Notes: generated by a model not told the origin, from the sequence alone. A stretch of 64,000 nucleotides of DNA from Candidatus Hodarchaeota archaeon (GCA_016840035.1 JAEOTC010000075.1:1-64000), one strand, 5' to 3'; counted from the stretch's first letter, positions 1-10,359 are shown. Made by a program: numbers and translations.

Positions 1-1
1 C

Positions 2-727
2 GAGCTAGATGTTGATGTAGGAGATAATCTTGTCCTCGAGCATTTATTTCGTGAATCGGCATACCAATATTCAATGTTAAATACTACCGTTGAGGTTATA
101 GGCATATATGGGAGTCAAGTACGGTTTTGGGCATTCATGGATTTGGTTTCTGCTGACATCTTGAATTGCACAGGACTTGTTAATTCATTAATTCTTCTAC
201 CAAAACCAGGTTTCTCTCATGAATCCATTCAGGAGGACCTATTCGAAGCTCCAGGATATAGTGGAGTTCAAACTATCATAAGACTGGTGGAAACATATGA
301 GGAGTTAATAGAACTCTTCACCTCGATTTTAACTGTAATTCAATATGCAGTTATGGCATTAGCCCTTCTGATGGCATTTAACACTGCTTCCATTAATTTT
401 GATGAGCGAATACGTGAGTTTGCAACCATGGGGGCATTTGGTACACCAATTAGAACCTCGGTCTGGATGCTAATGATTGAAAGTATTATCATTGGCCTTT
501 TTGGTACCTTCTTTGGTTTTTATCCTTTAGGACTGATAGTTATGGAAATTTTCCAAGTACAAATTCGTACCTCAATGCCTGAGGTCACCATCAGTGGATA
601 TTTATTCTCTGATAGTCTAGCAATCATCTTATTTATTGGAGTTGTTCTGGTTGCATTGACTCCCCTCCTATCTGTTAGAAAGTTATTGAAAATGGATCTT
701 CCGTCTTCTCTTCGCGTTATTGAATAG
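2..727 (+). CDS. ABC transporter permease, FtsX/MacB-like, C-terminal part (5' truncated by window edge)
   Basis: Frame is open from base 2, upstream of the listed ORF start. C-terminal TM helices and the 'INFDERIREFATMGAFGTP' motif are typical of FtsX-like permeases. Confidence 0.7.
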   Translation, partial: ELDVDVGDNLVLEHLFRESAYQYSMLNTTVEVIGIYGSQVRFWAFMDLVSADILNCTGLVNSLILLPKPGFSHESIQEDLFEAPGYSGVQTIIRLVETYEELIELFTSILTVIQYAVMALALLMAFNTASINFDERIREFATMGAFGTPIRTSVWMLMIESIIIGLFGTFFGFYPLGLIVMEIFQVQIRTSMPEVTISGYLFSDSLAIILFIGVVLVALTPLLSVRKLLKMDLPSSLRVIE

Positions 728-919
728 TAAAATCAATACCAGCATGCGATTATACTTTACTCCCAAAATTGGTTTTTTTCTTTCCCTTCTGATAATTAAA
801 TAACTATTCTCGTTCTCCACTCATTCTACTTGGAAATCAAAATACTAAAATACTGAAAATCTAGTATTAAACAGTAATCTCTAATTCTTAGCATCATTGG
901 AAATTCTGGAAGGAAAAGC

Positions 920-1438
920 ATGAGTTTTCTTCGTCGACGTAAATCGAAGGTTAGCACCATTCGAAGCGAATCAAAACTTGAACTTCAAAAGGGAATGGAT
1001 GCTAGCAGGGAAGATCGTGAGAAATCTGGGGAAACTAGCACTTTACCTATGGAACGGCCTAAATTAAGTTTGGCTGAGAAAATTACACGACTTGAAGAGA
1101 GACTAAATACCGCTGACACTCGAAGTAGTCCCCCTAAGCATATTGCGGTGATTAGAAATCTTGCAAAAGGTTACATGAAGCTTGGGGGAAAAGAAGATGC
1201 GTCTTATTATGTAAAAGCTGAAAATCTATTCAAACAATTCAATGTCCTTTACCCGCTACATATGGAAAAAATCGATTGGGTTGCATGGATTGAAGCGAGC
1301 GCCAAAGCTAGGTTGATACGTGAAGCAAGGAATCTTTTAGCAGAAGCACGATTACTTTTCCCAGGTGATGAAGATCTAGATGTAGTTGAAACTGAAGTGC
1401 TTCATATTGATCATGCTAAAGCTAATGAAAATATTTAG
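920..1438 (+). CDS. hypothetical protein, helical/TPR-like
   Basis: 172 aa ORF with charged N-terminus and helical repeat-like C-terminus. Confidence 0.6.
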   Translation: MSFLRRRKSKVSTIRSESKLELQKGMDASREDREKSGETSTLPMERPKLSLAEKITRLEERLNTADTRSSPPKHIAVIRNLAKGYMKLGGKEDASYYVKAENLFKQFNVLYPLHMEKIDWVAWIEASAKARLIREARNLLAEARLLFPGDEDLDVVETEVLHIDHAKANENI

Positions 1439-1475
1439 TTAGTTAGTTTTTCATAATTCAGTAAGTTTAATCCTT

Positions 1476-2696
1476 CTACCATGGATTTTCGACTATATTA
1501 TCTTTGAAAAATAATATTCCAAGAATGATTCCAGAGAAAGCGATAATTCCAGCAACTAGAAAATTGTAACGTATTGTTTCTAAGCTATCTGCTATGTAAG
1601 CACTGAGTATGGTTCCTAATGCCTGACCACCAAATGAACCTGCTGAATATAGACCCATTGCTAATCCACGAATTTTTTGAGGAGTGTTATCAGAAATAAC
1701 AACTGGTGCTACTACAAAAAGTATGCTATAAGCAGGGATGCAGTACAAGGCGATTACAATGAATGGATTCTCTGCAAAAATATAGGTTAAAGTGGGAAGG
1801 ATAAAATAAATCGAAAGGCCTATTAGGATTAGAAATTTCTTACTGAAACCACCAGTAATCTTTCTACCTACAAAAAAAGAAACCACCATTCCTATGAGAG
1901 TGGCAATCGAATTAGCTACCGCAGCACGACTTACTGGTTGGTAGAGCTCGACTTCAATGAATATTGTGAAAAAACTCGCATAAAGGGAAACTGATGTTTG
2001 TGCGAGTAGAATTAAGAACAATAGGATAGCGATTGGCTTCAGTCCTTCAAGATAAGAGATCTCTATCTCATTTTCAATTCGGATGCTGGCTTCCTCTTGA
2101 TTGTTCAGCTTTGCTAATCTTTTTTCGGAATCGAGAAAGAGAACACCAATAAACGCGATAGCTGAGAATAGTGTTGCCATAAAAAATAGAGGTTGAAAAT
2201 TAGAACTGTCATTATCCAGTAATAAGGATGCTAGGATGCTACCGAGAAAAAATCCAAAGCTAGCCCACATAGTTAACCTACCAAAAACATTTCCTTGTTC
2301 AGTTTGATCTGAAGATTCTGTTGTAACTGATATATATCTATTGTAAGCAGGACTAAATGCTGATATTAATATATTAAACCCTATATACGCAAAGAAGAAA
2401 ATCCATGGTGTAGTGATGTTGTAATAGACGATAAAAGACAAACATTGCATTAAAAGTGCAAATGCAACAAGGTTTTTTGACCCAATTCGGTCACTTAAAC
2501 GGCCAAAAAAGGCAGTAGAGAAAATAAAGATGATGTAGGGAATACTGATAATGAGACCTGCTCCCCAAAAATCTCCTCCAGAAATCGTATAGAAATAATA
2601 ACTGATGAAAGGATTACTCAAAGCCACTGGGAAATGATAGAGTAGATAAACGATCTCAGAGCGATTCATTATTGTCATTCTAGCAAATCCAAGCAT
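1476..2696 (-). CDS. MFS transporter
   Basis: 406 aa, about 12 hydrophobic segments; 'FFGRLSDRIGSKNLVAFAL' resembles the MFS loop 2-3 motif. Confidence 0.85.
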   Translation of the reverse strand: MLGFARMTIMNRSEIVYLLYHFPVALSNPFISYYFYTISGGDFWGAGLIISIPYIIFIFSTAFFGRLSDRIGSKNLVAFALLMQCLSFIVYYNITTPWIFFFAYIGFNILISAFSPAYNRYISVTTESSDQTEQGNVFGRLTMWASFGFFLGSILASLLLDNDSSNFQPLFFMATLFSAIAFIGVLFLDSEKRLAKLNNQEEASIRIENEIEISYLEGLKPIAILLFLILLAQTSVSLYASFFTIFIEVELYQPVSRAAVANSIATLIGMVVSFFVGRKITGGFSKKFLILIGLSIYFILPTLTYIFAENPFIVIALYCIPAYSILFVVAPVVISDNTPQKIRGLAMGLYSAGSFGGQALGTILSAYIADSLETIRYNFLVAGIIAFSGIILGILFFKDNIVENPW

Positions 2697-2809
2697 TGTT
2701 GTGAAATTGTTCCCGAGAGAGAAAGGGAAGAAGAAGATGTTTATATTATTCTACCCTAAAAAAAAATAAAATACTCCCCTCTACTTCCTTAGTTCCACAT
2801 TCAGATTCC

Positions 2810-2816
2810 TTATATA
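2810..2816 (+). promoter_or_regulatory. putative archaeal TATA box (TTATATA) upstream of zinc-ribbon gene
   Basis: TTATATA about 40 nt upstream of the ATG at 2853. Confidence 0.35.
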
Positions 2817-2852
2817 CCAGTTTTCAAGAGGTAAAATCAAATAACTTGAACA

Positions 2853-3197
2853 ATGAAGGAAAAAAAAATGGTTTATTGCGAAACTTGTGGAGCAGAAAAT
2901 TCGGAAAGTGCGAAATTTTGTAAAAGTTGTGGCGGGACATTAAGCCCTGGTTCAGCTGCAGGAGGATCAGTCCAATATGCACCCCAAAAACAATCTATCG
3001 GTTTTGGGGATCGAAGAACGGGAGAAAACCTTGTTTTGAGATGCACTCTCTGTGGAGGCCAAGACTTTGCCAAAGATAAGGGTAGATTAGATTCTAAATG
3101 GGGTTTTACTAGTTTTAAAGTCATAATGATGAGTTGTCGCCATTGTGGACATATTGAATTATTTAACCGTGGACGAAGTATCTTCGATTTCGATTAA
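2853..3197 (+). CDS. small double zinc-ribbon protein
   Basis: CETCGAENSESAKFCKSCG and CTLCGG...CRHCGHIELF motifs. Confidence 0.8.
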   Translation: MKEKKMVYCETCGAENSESAKFCKSCGGTLSPGSAAGGSVQYAPQKQSIGFGDRRTGENLVLRCTLCGGQDFAKDKGRLDSKWGFTSFKVIMMSCRHCGHIELFNRGRSIFDFD

Positions 3198-3298
3198 ACT
3201 AAAGATAGAGGAGTTCTTCCTCTGACAATTTTTCATTTAATTTTCTTTTATATCCAAATCATATAAAATGTCTAAGATTACTTCCATGATTGAAGATC

Positions 3299-3883
3299 AT
3301 GATTGAAGTCAAATTCCTAGGTCGCGGAGGATATGGTTGTGTTTCCTCTGCGCGGATACTAGGAATCGTTGCTGTAAAGCATGGATTATGGGCTTCCTCT
3401 GTTCCACGTTTTGGGGCAGAAAGACGGGGAGCACCAGTTCATGCTGATGTTAAAATCTCTAATAAACTAATTCGTGACAAATCTCTCATCAATCAGGGAG
3501 ATATGACTATAGTGCTGAATCAAGGCGCATTTACAACAGAAGAAATAATTTCTCATACCAAATCTAATGGTTTAATTATTTTAAATGGAAAAGAATACAA
3601 AAACACTGATTCATTAAAGGGGCAAAGAAAGCTTATCCTAATAGATGCTACAATGCTTGCGAAGGATAGATTCAATACTACTTTTGGGAATATAATATTA
3701 CTTGGAGGGGTATTTTCACTGCTAGGATTAAATGATTTGAAGATTATAATACAGGGTGTGCAGGAGGGGCTTCCAACACTTAATTTAGATCAAATCACAG
3801 AAATGATTACACTAGGATCAGAATCCATAGAAGAATTTCGCAGTTTAATGGATATTCTAGGTGATTGGAGAGAAAAGAAATGA
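3299..3883 (+). CDS. 2-oxoacid:ferredoxin oxidoreductase gamma subunit
   Basis: 'EVKFLGRGGYGCVSSARILGIVAVKHGLWASSVPRFGAERRGAPV' is typical of PorG-type subunits. ATG at 3299 preferred over TTG at 3290. Confidence 0.9.
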   Translation: MIEVKFLGRGGYGCVSSARILGIVAVKHGLWASSVPRFGAERRGAPVHADVKISNKLIRDKSLINQGDMTIVLNQGAFTTEEIISHTKSNGLIILNGKEYKNTDSLKGQRKLILIDATMLAKDRFNTTFGNIILLGGVFSLLGLNDLKIIIQGVQEGLPTLNLDQITEMITLGSESIEEFRSLMDILGDWREKK

Positions 3884-4152
3884 CGTATGATCAACATAAG
3901 GAGAATCCAATCTCTCCGTGGTTGCCAAGAAATTCTTCAATGATAAATCAGACAGGTAAATGGGCGCTGAAACAACCGAAAATTGATAAGAAGAAGTGTA
4001 CCGTATGTTTAAAATGCTGGATTTTCTGTCCAGACTCAGCTATAAAGTTTGAAAATTCATCAATTAGTGTAGATACACTGTATTGTAAGGGATGTGGAGT
4101 GTGTGAGGTTGAATGTCCCGTGAACGCGATAAGGATGGTGGAAATAGAGTGA
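3880..4152 (+). CDS. 2-oxoacid:ferredoxin oxidoreductase delta subunit (2[4Fe-4S] ferredoxin)
   Basis: CTVCLKCWIFCPDSAI and CKGCGVCEVECPVNAI ferredoxin motifs. ATG at 3880 preferred. Confidence 0.9.
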   Translation: MTYDQHKENPISPWLPRNSSMINQTGKWALKQPKIDKKKCTVCLKCWIFCPDSAIKFENSSISVDTLYCKGCGVCEVECPVNAIRMVEIE

Positions 4153-5354
4153 CCAAGGAATTCCTTTCAGGCAATCAAGCAATTGGAGAGGCAGTAATGC
4201 TTGCAAGAACTGAATCCATTGCTGCTTATCCCATAACACCTCAAACAGGGATTGTAAATCATCTTGTAAACTTAATTTCTTCAAAAAAATTTGCTGCTAC
4301 AATGGTTCATGCGGAAAGTGAATCTTCTGCCTTGTCAATTGTTGTCGGTAGTACTCTCGGGGGAATCCGCTCATTTACTGCAACGAGTAGTCAGGGACTT
4401 TTAATGATGGCGGAAGCAACGTATTATACTTCCGGAATGCGCGTACCTCTAGTAATGACTGTTGTGAATCGAGGTTTGAGTGCGCCAGTTACGATTTTCA
4501 GTGACCATCAAGACTCAATGACATTACGAGATAATGGGTGGTTACAATTTTACTGTAAAAATGGACAAGAAGCCCTAGATACCATTTTAACTTCTTATGC
4601 GATTGCTGAACACCGAAAAGTCCTCCTTCCTGTAATGGTATGTATTGATGGTTTTGCTATCAGTCATAGATCAGAGCCTATTGTAATACCATCTCAACAG
4701 TCCGTGGATGAATTCTTACCTTCTTTCTCCCCTGAATTTCCATATATGACCCTAGACGAACCAAAGTTCCTAGGTACTGCCGCTTGGCCTGATTATTATG
4801 AAGAATTTGTTTATCTTAGAAACAAAGCCTTGAAGGATTCTCAAGAAGTTATTATTGAGACCTGCAACAAATACTCTGGAGCTATAAGACCAATTGTCCC
4901 CCTTATTAGTACGTATAATGCTGAGGAGGCAGAGATTATTATCATTGGAATCGGATCAATGATGAGTACACTTGAAGTGATTGTCGATCAGCTAAATGAC
5001 TCTAGCTCAGGTTCAGTAGGATTAATTCGTTTAAAATGCTTTAGACCGTTTCCAGCCAAGGAAATTTTATCAAAAATCAAATCGAAATCAAAAATAATTG
5101 TTTTAGATAAAGCTGTGAGTCCGGGTCAAAGTGGGCCATTATTTCTAGAGATTTCTAGTATCCTGCAGACATCAGGAGAAAATATTGATTGTTATGGTTT
5201 TATCCTCGGTTTAGGGGGCCGTGAACTTACCCTAGCTTTAGGAAAACGAATACTCCATGCCATCAAGGAATTAGACCCTCGATCAACTGATTCTCGTCAG
5301 TACTGGATTGATTTAAATCATGAAACGATAAAGAGGTGGACTACCAGTGAGTGA
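4149..5354 (+). CDS. 2-oxoacid:ferredoxin oxidoreductase alpha subunit
   Basis: 'FLSGNQAIGEAVMLARTESIAAYPITPQTGIVNHL' matches PorA. GTG at 4149 overlaps the previous stop; ATG at 4113 is an alternative. Confidence 0.88.
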   Translation: MTKEFLSGNQAIGEAVMLARTESIAAYPITPQTGIVNHLVNLISSKKFAATMVHAESESSALSIVVGSTLGGIRSFTATSSQGLLMMAEATYYTSGMRVPLVMTVVNRGLSAPVTIFSDHQDSMTLRDNGWLQFYCKNGQEALDTILTSYAIAEHRKVLLPVMVCIDGFAISHRSEPIVIPSQQSVDEFLPSFSPEFPYMTLDEPKFLGTAAWPDYYEEFVYLRNKALKDSQEVIIETCNKYSGAIRPIVPLISTYNAEEAEIIIIGIGSMMSTLEVIVDQLNDSSSGSVGLIRLKCFRPFPAKEILSKIKSKSKIIVLDKAVSPGQSGPLFLEISSILQTSGENIDCYGFILGLGGRELTLALGKRILHAIKELDPRSTDSRQYWIDLNHETIKRWTTSE

Positions 5355-6261
5355 GCTTCCACTTAAAAACCTTCGAGATGTCAGTGAGAGATATCTATCA
5401 GAATGGGTAGCTCCTGGAAATGCTGGTTGCCCTGCTTGCGGAGCAGTACTAGCAGTAAGGTTAGCTATGAAAGTACTCGGAGAAAATACATGGGGAGTAA
5501 TGACTACAGGCTGTATGGCGGTCAATTATACCGTACCTGGAACTGGAACGGCTCGAACCCCCTGGATTCATCCATTATTTGGTAATGCACCTGCTCTGGG
5601 GTCAGGACTCGCAATCGCTCTTGATCGTAGAAACTTACAGGATGATATTAACTTACTAATTGTAGGAGGAGATGGCGCTACTGCAGACATAGGATTTCAA
5701 GTCTTAAGTGCAGCCATACAAAGACAACATCGGTTCATCTACTTGTGCTATGACAATCAAGGTTACATGAATACTGGGGGCCAATCCTCAGGGACAACTG
5801 AATTAAATGCCGTAACAAAAACTTCACCGTTTGGATCAATAACTGAGCCCAAAAGATTATCTGAAATCTTTATGAATCATCAGTTGAAATATCTCGCAAC
5901 TGCAAATATAGGATACCCTGTTGATTTTATGAACAAAGTTCTGAAAGCAAAACAAGAAGATGGACCTTCTTATATACAAATTTCAACTCCTTGTATACCC
6001 TCATGGGGGGTTGAGTCAGCTCAAATGATCAAAGTAGCGAAAAAAGCTGTTACAACAGGTTATGAAATACTGTACGAATATAGCCATGAAGACATTACTT
6101 TATCGAATCCCAGTAGAAAATTTCGGAATAAATCAAAGAGAGATCCACTCATTGAGTATTTTGAACTCCAAAAACGCTTTTCACATATAATAAACGATGA
6201 TCAAGCCCTCTCATTGATGGAAAAGCGAGTTGATGATAACTGGGAAAGAATAGGATTCTAA
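5347..6261 (+). CDS. 2-oxoacid:ferredoxin oxidoreductase beta subunit (ThDP-binding)
   Basis: 'GCPACGAVLAVR' and ThDP motif 'GGDGATADIGFQ...CYDNQGYMNTGGQSSGTT'. Confidence 0.9.
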   Translation: MSELPLKNLRDVSERYLSEWVAPGNAGCPACGAVLAVRLAMKVLGENTWGVMTTGCMAVNYTVPGTGTARTPWIHPLFGNAPALGSGLAIALDRRNLQDDINLLIVGGDGATADIGFQVLSAAIQRQHRFIYLCYDNQGYMNTGGQSSGTTELNAVTKTSPFGSITEPKRLSEIFMNHQLKYLATANIGYPVDFMNKVLKAKQEDGPSYIQISTPCIPSWGVESAQMIKVAKKAVTTGYEILYEYSHEDITLSNPSRKFRNKSKRDPLIEYFELQKRFSHIINDDQALSLMEKRVDDNWERIGF

Positions 6262-6285
6262 TTCCTCTTTCTTACAGGTCAGATA

Positions 6286-7251
6286 TTATTTCCAGATCTT
6301 GCGGAAAACACGTTCATAGTTACCACCCATTATTTTCTGCACATCTTTTTTACTAAACCCTTCTTTTTCAAGTAATGGGACAATTTCCTTCATTTTACTA
6401 GCATTCTCCAATCCTAAGGGAGTAGTAGCTATACCATCGAAATCAGAACCGAGACCAACGTGATCTGTTCCTATAAGCTCCGTCATATATTTGATATGCT
6501 TGATTACGTCCTCTATTGAAGCTTTTTCTGGCTTATCAGCTAAAAATCGGGGGTAAAAATTAATTCCCACTACTCCATTAGCAGAAGCAATCATTTCTAA
6601 TTGTTCATCTGTTAAGTTTCTAGAAACAGAGCAGACTGAATGGGCATTTGAGTGTGAATCAATAAATGGTCCGTTAACATGTTTAACTACATCCTTATAC
6701 CCTTCATAATTCAAATGGGCAACATCAACAAGCATACCTAGAGTTTCCATTTCCTCTAATAAGAGAATTCCGTCTTTAGATAAGCCTCTTCCTCCCTGTT
6801 TATCCTTAAAACTAACTCCTTCGCCAAAAAGGTTATGTCTACTCCAAGTCAAACCAATATTCCTGACTCCCAATTCATAGAGTAATGGCAAGATCCTAAG
6901 ATTTCTTTCTATCGCAATAGCTCCCTCTAAACTTAGAACCATTCCTGTGGAAGATTCCTTATTCTGAGAAAGAAAATCGAGATCTGTAGGAGAAGTAATA
7001 ATCGTATAACCTTCTTCTTGTGCGAGGTTATTAGCTAAAGATATCATTTCAAGTGTTACATCTAAACCGATTTTTTCAAGTTTGGGGGGTACAAACATTG
7101 CAAAAACTTGCACGTCTACCTTTCCTTCCTCTAAATATTCTTTTGTGATGTGAAGAGGGTCTGCTTCTTGGGAAGAAAAGCGCATAAGTGTACTAAAATA
7201 TAGTTTCAGTAATGTGTCCGCGTGGGCATCAATAACTAAGTTTCGTGTCAT
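6286..7251 (-). CDS. membrane dipeptidase (peptidase M19 family)
   Basis: 'VIDAHADTLLKL', 'GVRNIGLTWSRHN', 'DVAHLNYEGYKDV', 'DSHSNAHSVCSVSRNLTDEQL', 'VGLGSDFDGI' motifs. Confidence 0.9.
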   Translation of the reverse strand: MTRNLVIDAHADTLLKLYFSTLMRFSSQEADPLHITKEYLEEGKVDVQVFAMFVPPKLEKIGLDVTLEMISLANNLAQEEGYTIITSPTDLDFLSQNKESSTGMVLSLEGAIAIERNLRILPLLYELGVRNIGLTWSRHNLFGEGVSFKDKQGGRGLSKDGILLLEEMETLGMLVDVAHLNYEGYKDVVKHVNGPFIDSHSNAHSVCSVSRNLTDEQLEMIASANGVVGINFYPRFLADKPEKASIEDVIKHIKYMTELIGTDHVGLGSDFDGIATTPLGLENASKMKEIVPLLEKEGFSKKDVQKIMGGNYERVFRKIWK

Positions 7252-7255
7252 AAAA

Positions 7256-8041
7256 TCAACTCAAAAAATCATCTAGCTGTTTAGTCCGAACAGTATTGGT
7301 GGGACGTTTGAGAGTAGGAAAAATCTCTTGCCAAGGGATGCTTACATGTTCCAGATTGTGTGTTTTCAAATAAGCAATAACCTTTTTGGGAATATGATTC
7401 GCTACTAAAATTCCTCGGACTGCTTCCCCTTTTTTTTGGAAAAATTCAATGTATCTATGCAATTGATAAGCATCGGTAAGTGTAGCTGCTTGTTTTTTAA
7501 CTTCGATGACTGTAAACGTACCATTGGAATCTTGACAGTATAAATCGATAAATCCAAAAGCAATTTCCTTCTCACGTTCAATGATTTTTAGATTAGACTC
7601 GATAAGTTCAGGATGGAGGACGAGCTGGTCAACAAAATCCTTCTCATCGCCAAAAGTTTGACTTCCCTTAGAAAGTCGCTCCTTAATCTGAAGAAAAGCA
7701 GCAAACCAGACTTCATAGAAAGTAATAAAAAACGATTCATCAGTTTTTGGCCTATAAGATTCCATAATTAGAGTGGAATTCTCAATGTTATAAGTAAAAT
7801 TGATTTTCCCTGCCCTAGCCTTTTGCCATTGAACAGGACGTGTTCCAGTTGCATTATGTAAAAGGATACTTCCATCCTTCTTAAGTATTAAGGTACGATC
7901 TCCTTTATCAAGAGTGGATTTTATGCGACCGTCAAAAATAGAATCACAAACCCCTACTATGAGGATCATGTCATTATCAAGATGGGAAGGGAGACTATCA
8001 GCAAGTTTGGACATGTCAGTCGGAAGTAACTCCAATTTCAA
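7256..8041 (-). CDS. nucS: endonuclease NucS/EndoMS
   Basis: 'GVCDSIFDGRIKSTLDKGDRTLILKKDGSILLHNATGTRPVQWQ' N-terminal domain; 'GFIDLYCQDSNGTFTVIEVKKQ' nuclease motif. Confidence 0.9.
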   Translation of the reverse strand: MKLELLPTDMSKLADSLPSHLDNDMILIVGVCDSIFDGRIKSTLDKGDRTLILKKDGSILLHNATGTRPVQWQKARAGKINFTYNIENSTLIMESYRPKTDESFFITFYEVWFAAFLQIKERLSKGSQTFGDEKDFVDQLVLHPELIESNLKIIEREKEIAFGFIDLYCQDSNGTFTVIEVKKQAATLTDAYQLHRYIEFFQKKGEAVRGILVANHIPKKVIAYLKTHNLEHVSIPWQEIFPTLKRPTNTVRTKQLDDFLS

Positions 8042-8054
8042 CCCATATCTCTAA

Positions 8055-8558
8055 CTATATTTCATCAAGAGCTTGATCGAGAAGACTCTTTGAGAAAGTC
8101 GCTTCAACAGATTGAGCAGCTTTGAGAAGATTGATTTGATCACCAATCTCTTGGGAAAATCTCTTAATTGAGTGTTTTATCCTCTGGATATTTGCATTTG
8201 CTGAAATAACGCCAACAAGGATACAATCATCAGTTATAGATTGTAAAATCAGCTTGCCCTCACTAAACTCAGAGAACACAAATCCGAGAGGACCCAATTC
8301 CACCTCATTTCCCTGCTGCCGCATTCCTATGAATAATGCCATAGACAATGCACCTATTCCTTCTAATTCAAGTGTTGATGTGGAACGTGTGACATTAGCT
8401 AGTGTAAGTCCAGTAGAGTCCGTAAGCATTGCATGTTGAAGTCCAGGAGTGTTTTTCAAGATCTTCACAAGAACATTATGAATGCTAACTGAAATATCCA
8501 TGACTAACTTTGTCAGACAACTCTTACATAAAAGTTCTGGACTGGATGAGTCACACAT
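8055..8558 (-). CDS. Roadblock/LC7 domain protein with Cys-containing N-terminal extension
   Basis: 'GLQHAMLTDSTGLTLANV...LSMALFIGMRQQGNEVELGPLGFVFSEFSEGKLILQSITDDCILVGVIS' matches the Roadblock/LC7 pattern. Confidence 0.8.
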   Translation of the reverse strand: MCDSSSPELLCKSCLTKLVMDISVSIHNVLVKILKNTPGLQHAMLTDSTGLTLANVTRSTSTLELEGIGALSMALFIGMRQQGNEVELGPLGFVFSEFSEGKLILQSITDDCILVGVISANANIQRIKHSIKRFSQEIGDQINLLKAAQSVEATFSKSLLDQALDEI

Positions 8559-8670
8559 CCTCTATCCGGCAGATCGGCACTCTGCTAAGAAATGCGCTCC
8601 ATTAGGATTACTTTACTAGGAAAATTCGCTTATAACCTCACACTTCAGCCAATGCCACTTCGTTCAGGTA

Positions 8671-8725
8671 TTGATCCCTTCGCCTTTGACGAGTATCTCG
8701 TCTAACGTAGTTACAAAGGGATCAA
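8671..8725. other. intergenic nested inverted repeat, potential three-way-junction RNA or cruciform
   Basis: Outer arms TTGATCCCTT (8671-8680) / AAGGGATCAA (8716-8725). Inner hairpins GACGAG-TAT-CTCGTC (8688-8702) and TAAC-GTA-GTTA (8703-8713). Confidence 0.55.
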
Positions 8726-8994
8726 CCAAAAGATTATTGCTTCTATTTCGTTCATCACCTCTCTTTAAAGGAGTTTAGAGGGAATTTTTATTTAAATTTG
8801 ATAGAGAGAAAGAGAAAGTCAATAGTATCGAAAATGGAAATTTCGGACGAAAATGACCATGTAAAATATATCTCCATTAAGATCGAGGAGAAAGTTATTG
8901 CTTTTTCTACCGACAAAAGATTTTTTAATAAATTCTACTCACACACTCCAATTAAGTTTGAAAAGATTGTTAAATAGGTTAAAGGTGATGGTAA

Positions 8995-10359
8995 ATGGCA
9001 GAAACAGCTTCAACGAATAAATTGCCTGTATTAATTGCAGGTGTAATAGGATGGGCCCATGATGGTTTTGCTCTAGTCTTGGTGTCCTTATTAGCGACAA
9101 CAATTGCAGCAGAATTTGCAGTATCAAAAGCGGAACTCGGTTTAGTCTTTTCTCTCCAGTACGTTATGACAGTATTTGGTGCAGCTTTCTTTGGATATAT
9201 GGCTGATAAATTTGGTCGGAAACAAGTGCTTCTAATATCAGTTCTATGGGACTCTATCTTCACTGCTCTCTCAGCCTTTGCCCCTACGTTTCTAATATTT
9301 GCAATCTTGCGTTTGATTAGTGGTTTAGGTGTTTCTTGGGGGATTTCATTCTCACTTCTTTCTGAGACATTCTCATCTGATAAACGAGGTAAAGCTGGGG
9401 GTCTTGTTCATGGCACATTTGTGGTGGGATATATTGCGGCAGTTATTGTAACTCTGATCTTTGGGGACATGGCTCCGATCACTCTTGGCCCTCTTGTTCT
9501 TGAAGGTTGGAGAATTTGCTTCTTATCCGCTTTGTTTCCAATTCCGTTTTTAATTTACTTAGAGTATAGATTGGATGAATCACAGGTTTGGGTTGAACAA
9601 AAAGAAATCTTGGATAGAAGTACAAGTGAGATTGACCTTGTTGAAGAAAAGACAACAGGAATTTCGGATATTCTCCGTAGTCAATGGTTAAAATTTATGG
9701 TTCTTCTAACGGTCTTATTTTGGCTATCAGAATTCGCTTATCACGCTTTAGCTGATTGGGCGCCTACATACTTTGAATATATGTTTATCCATGAGTTACA
9801 ACAGAGCGGTGGAAATGTAGATTCCGCTCAAACTCTGGCTAGGGTACTTATGCTAGGAATAATGGTTGTAGCTGGATTTGCTTTGTATTTAACAGGTTGG
9901 GCGAGTGACAGTATAGGTAGAAAACGTGCATTTTTCTATAGCTGTGTAATTGGATTAGTAGGTGTGGTTTTCTTTGTAACCTTCAACTTTGTCACGTACA
10001 TATTTCCTTTAATAATTGTGGGATGCCTTGTATTGACCTTTTCTTTTGGAATGCATGGTGTATTTGGTGTTTGGAGCGCAGAAGTCTTCCCTACAAGATT
10101 TCGTGCGACCGCTACCTCGTTCATCTTTTCTGTTGCGAGGGCATTAGCACTTGGCGCATTTATCATTGGTCTCATTACTGATGCATTAGAACCCACAGTT
10201 GGATCAGGTCTTCCTATCGAGGAACGAGTCTTACTCGACCCGTTGGGCTTTGCTCAAGCTCTCGCCGTCGGAATGACACTATGTGTATTTGCTTATGTGG
10301 CAATGTTTTTCGTCCTACGTCTCATACCTGAAACAAGAGGTAAAGATATTACTACATAA
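8995..10359 (+). CDS. MFS transporter, metabolite:H+ symporter type
   Basis: 454 aa, 12 TM-like; 'GYMADKFGRKQVLLISVL', 'GWASDSIGRKRAFF', 'AEVFPTRFRATATSF'. Confidence 0.88.
   Translation: MAETASTNKLPVLIAGVIGWAHDGFALVLVSLLATTIAAEFAVSKAELGLVFSLQYVMTVFGAAFFGYMADKFGRKQVLLISVLWDSIFTALSAFAPTFLIFAILRLISGLGVSWGISFSLLSETFSSDKRGKAGGLVHGTFVVGYIAAVIVTLIFGDMAPITLGPLVLEGWRICFLSALFPIPFLIYLEYRLDESQVWVEQKEILDRSTSEIDLVEEKTTGISDILRSQWLKFMVLLTVLFWLSEFAYHALADWAPTYFEYMFIHELQQSGGNVDSAQTLARVLMLGIMVVAGFALYLTGWASDSIGRKRAFFYSCVIGLVGVVFFVTFNFVTYIFPLIIVGCLVLTFSFGMHGVFGVWSAEVFPTRFRATATSFIFSVARALALGAFIIGLITDALEPTVGSGLPIEERVLLDPLGFAQALAVGMTLCVFAYVAMFFVLRLIPETRGKDITT

Noticed and set aside
8559-8994. Possible tRNA in the structured intergenic region
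   Set aside because: The hairpins do not form a cloverleaf with a recognisable T-loop (GTTCRA) or CCA-side acceptor stem.
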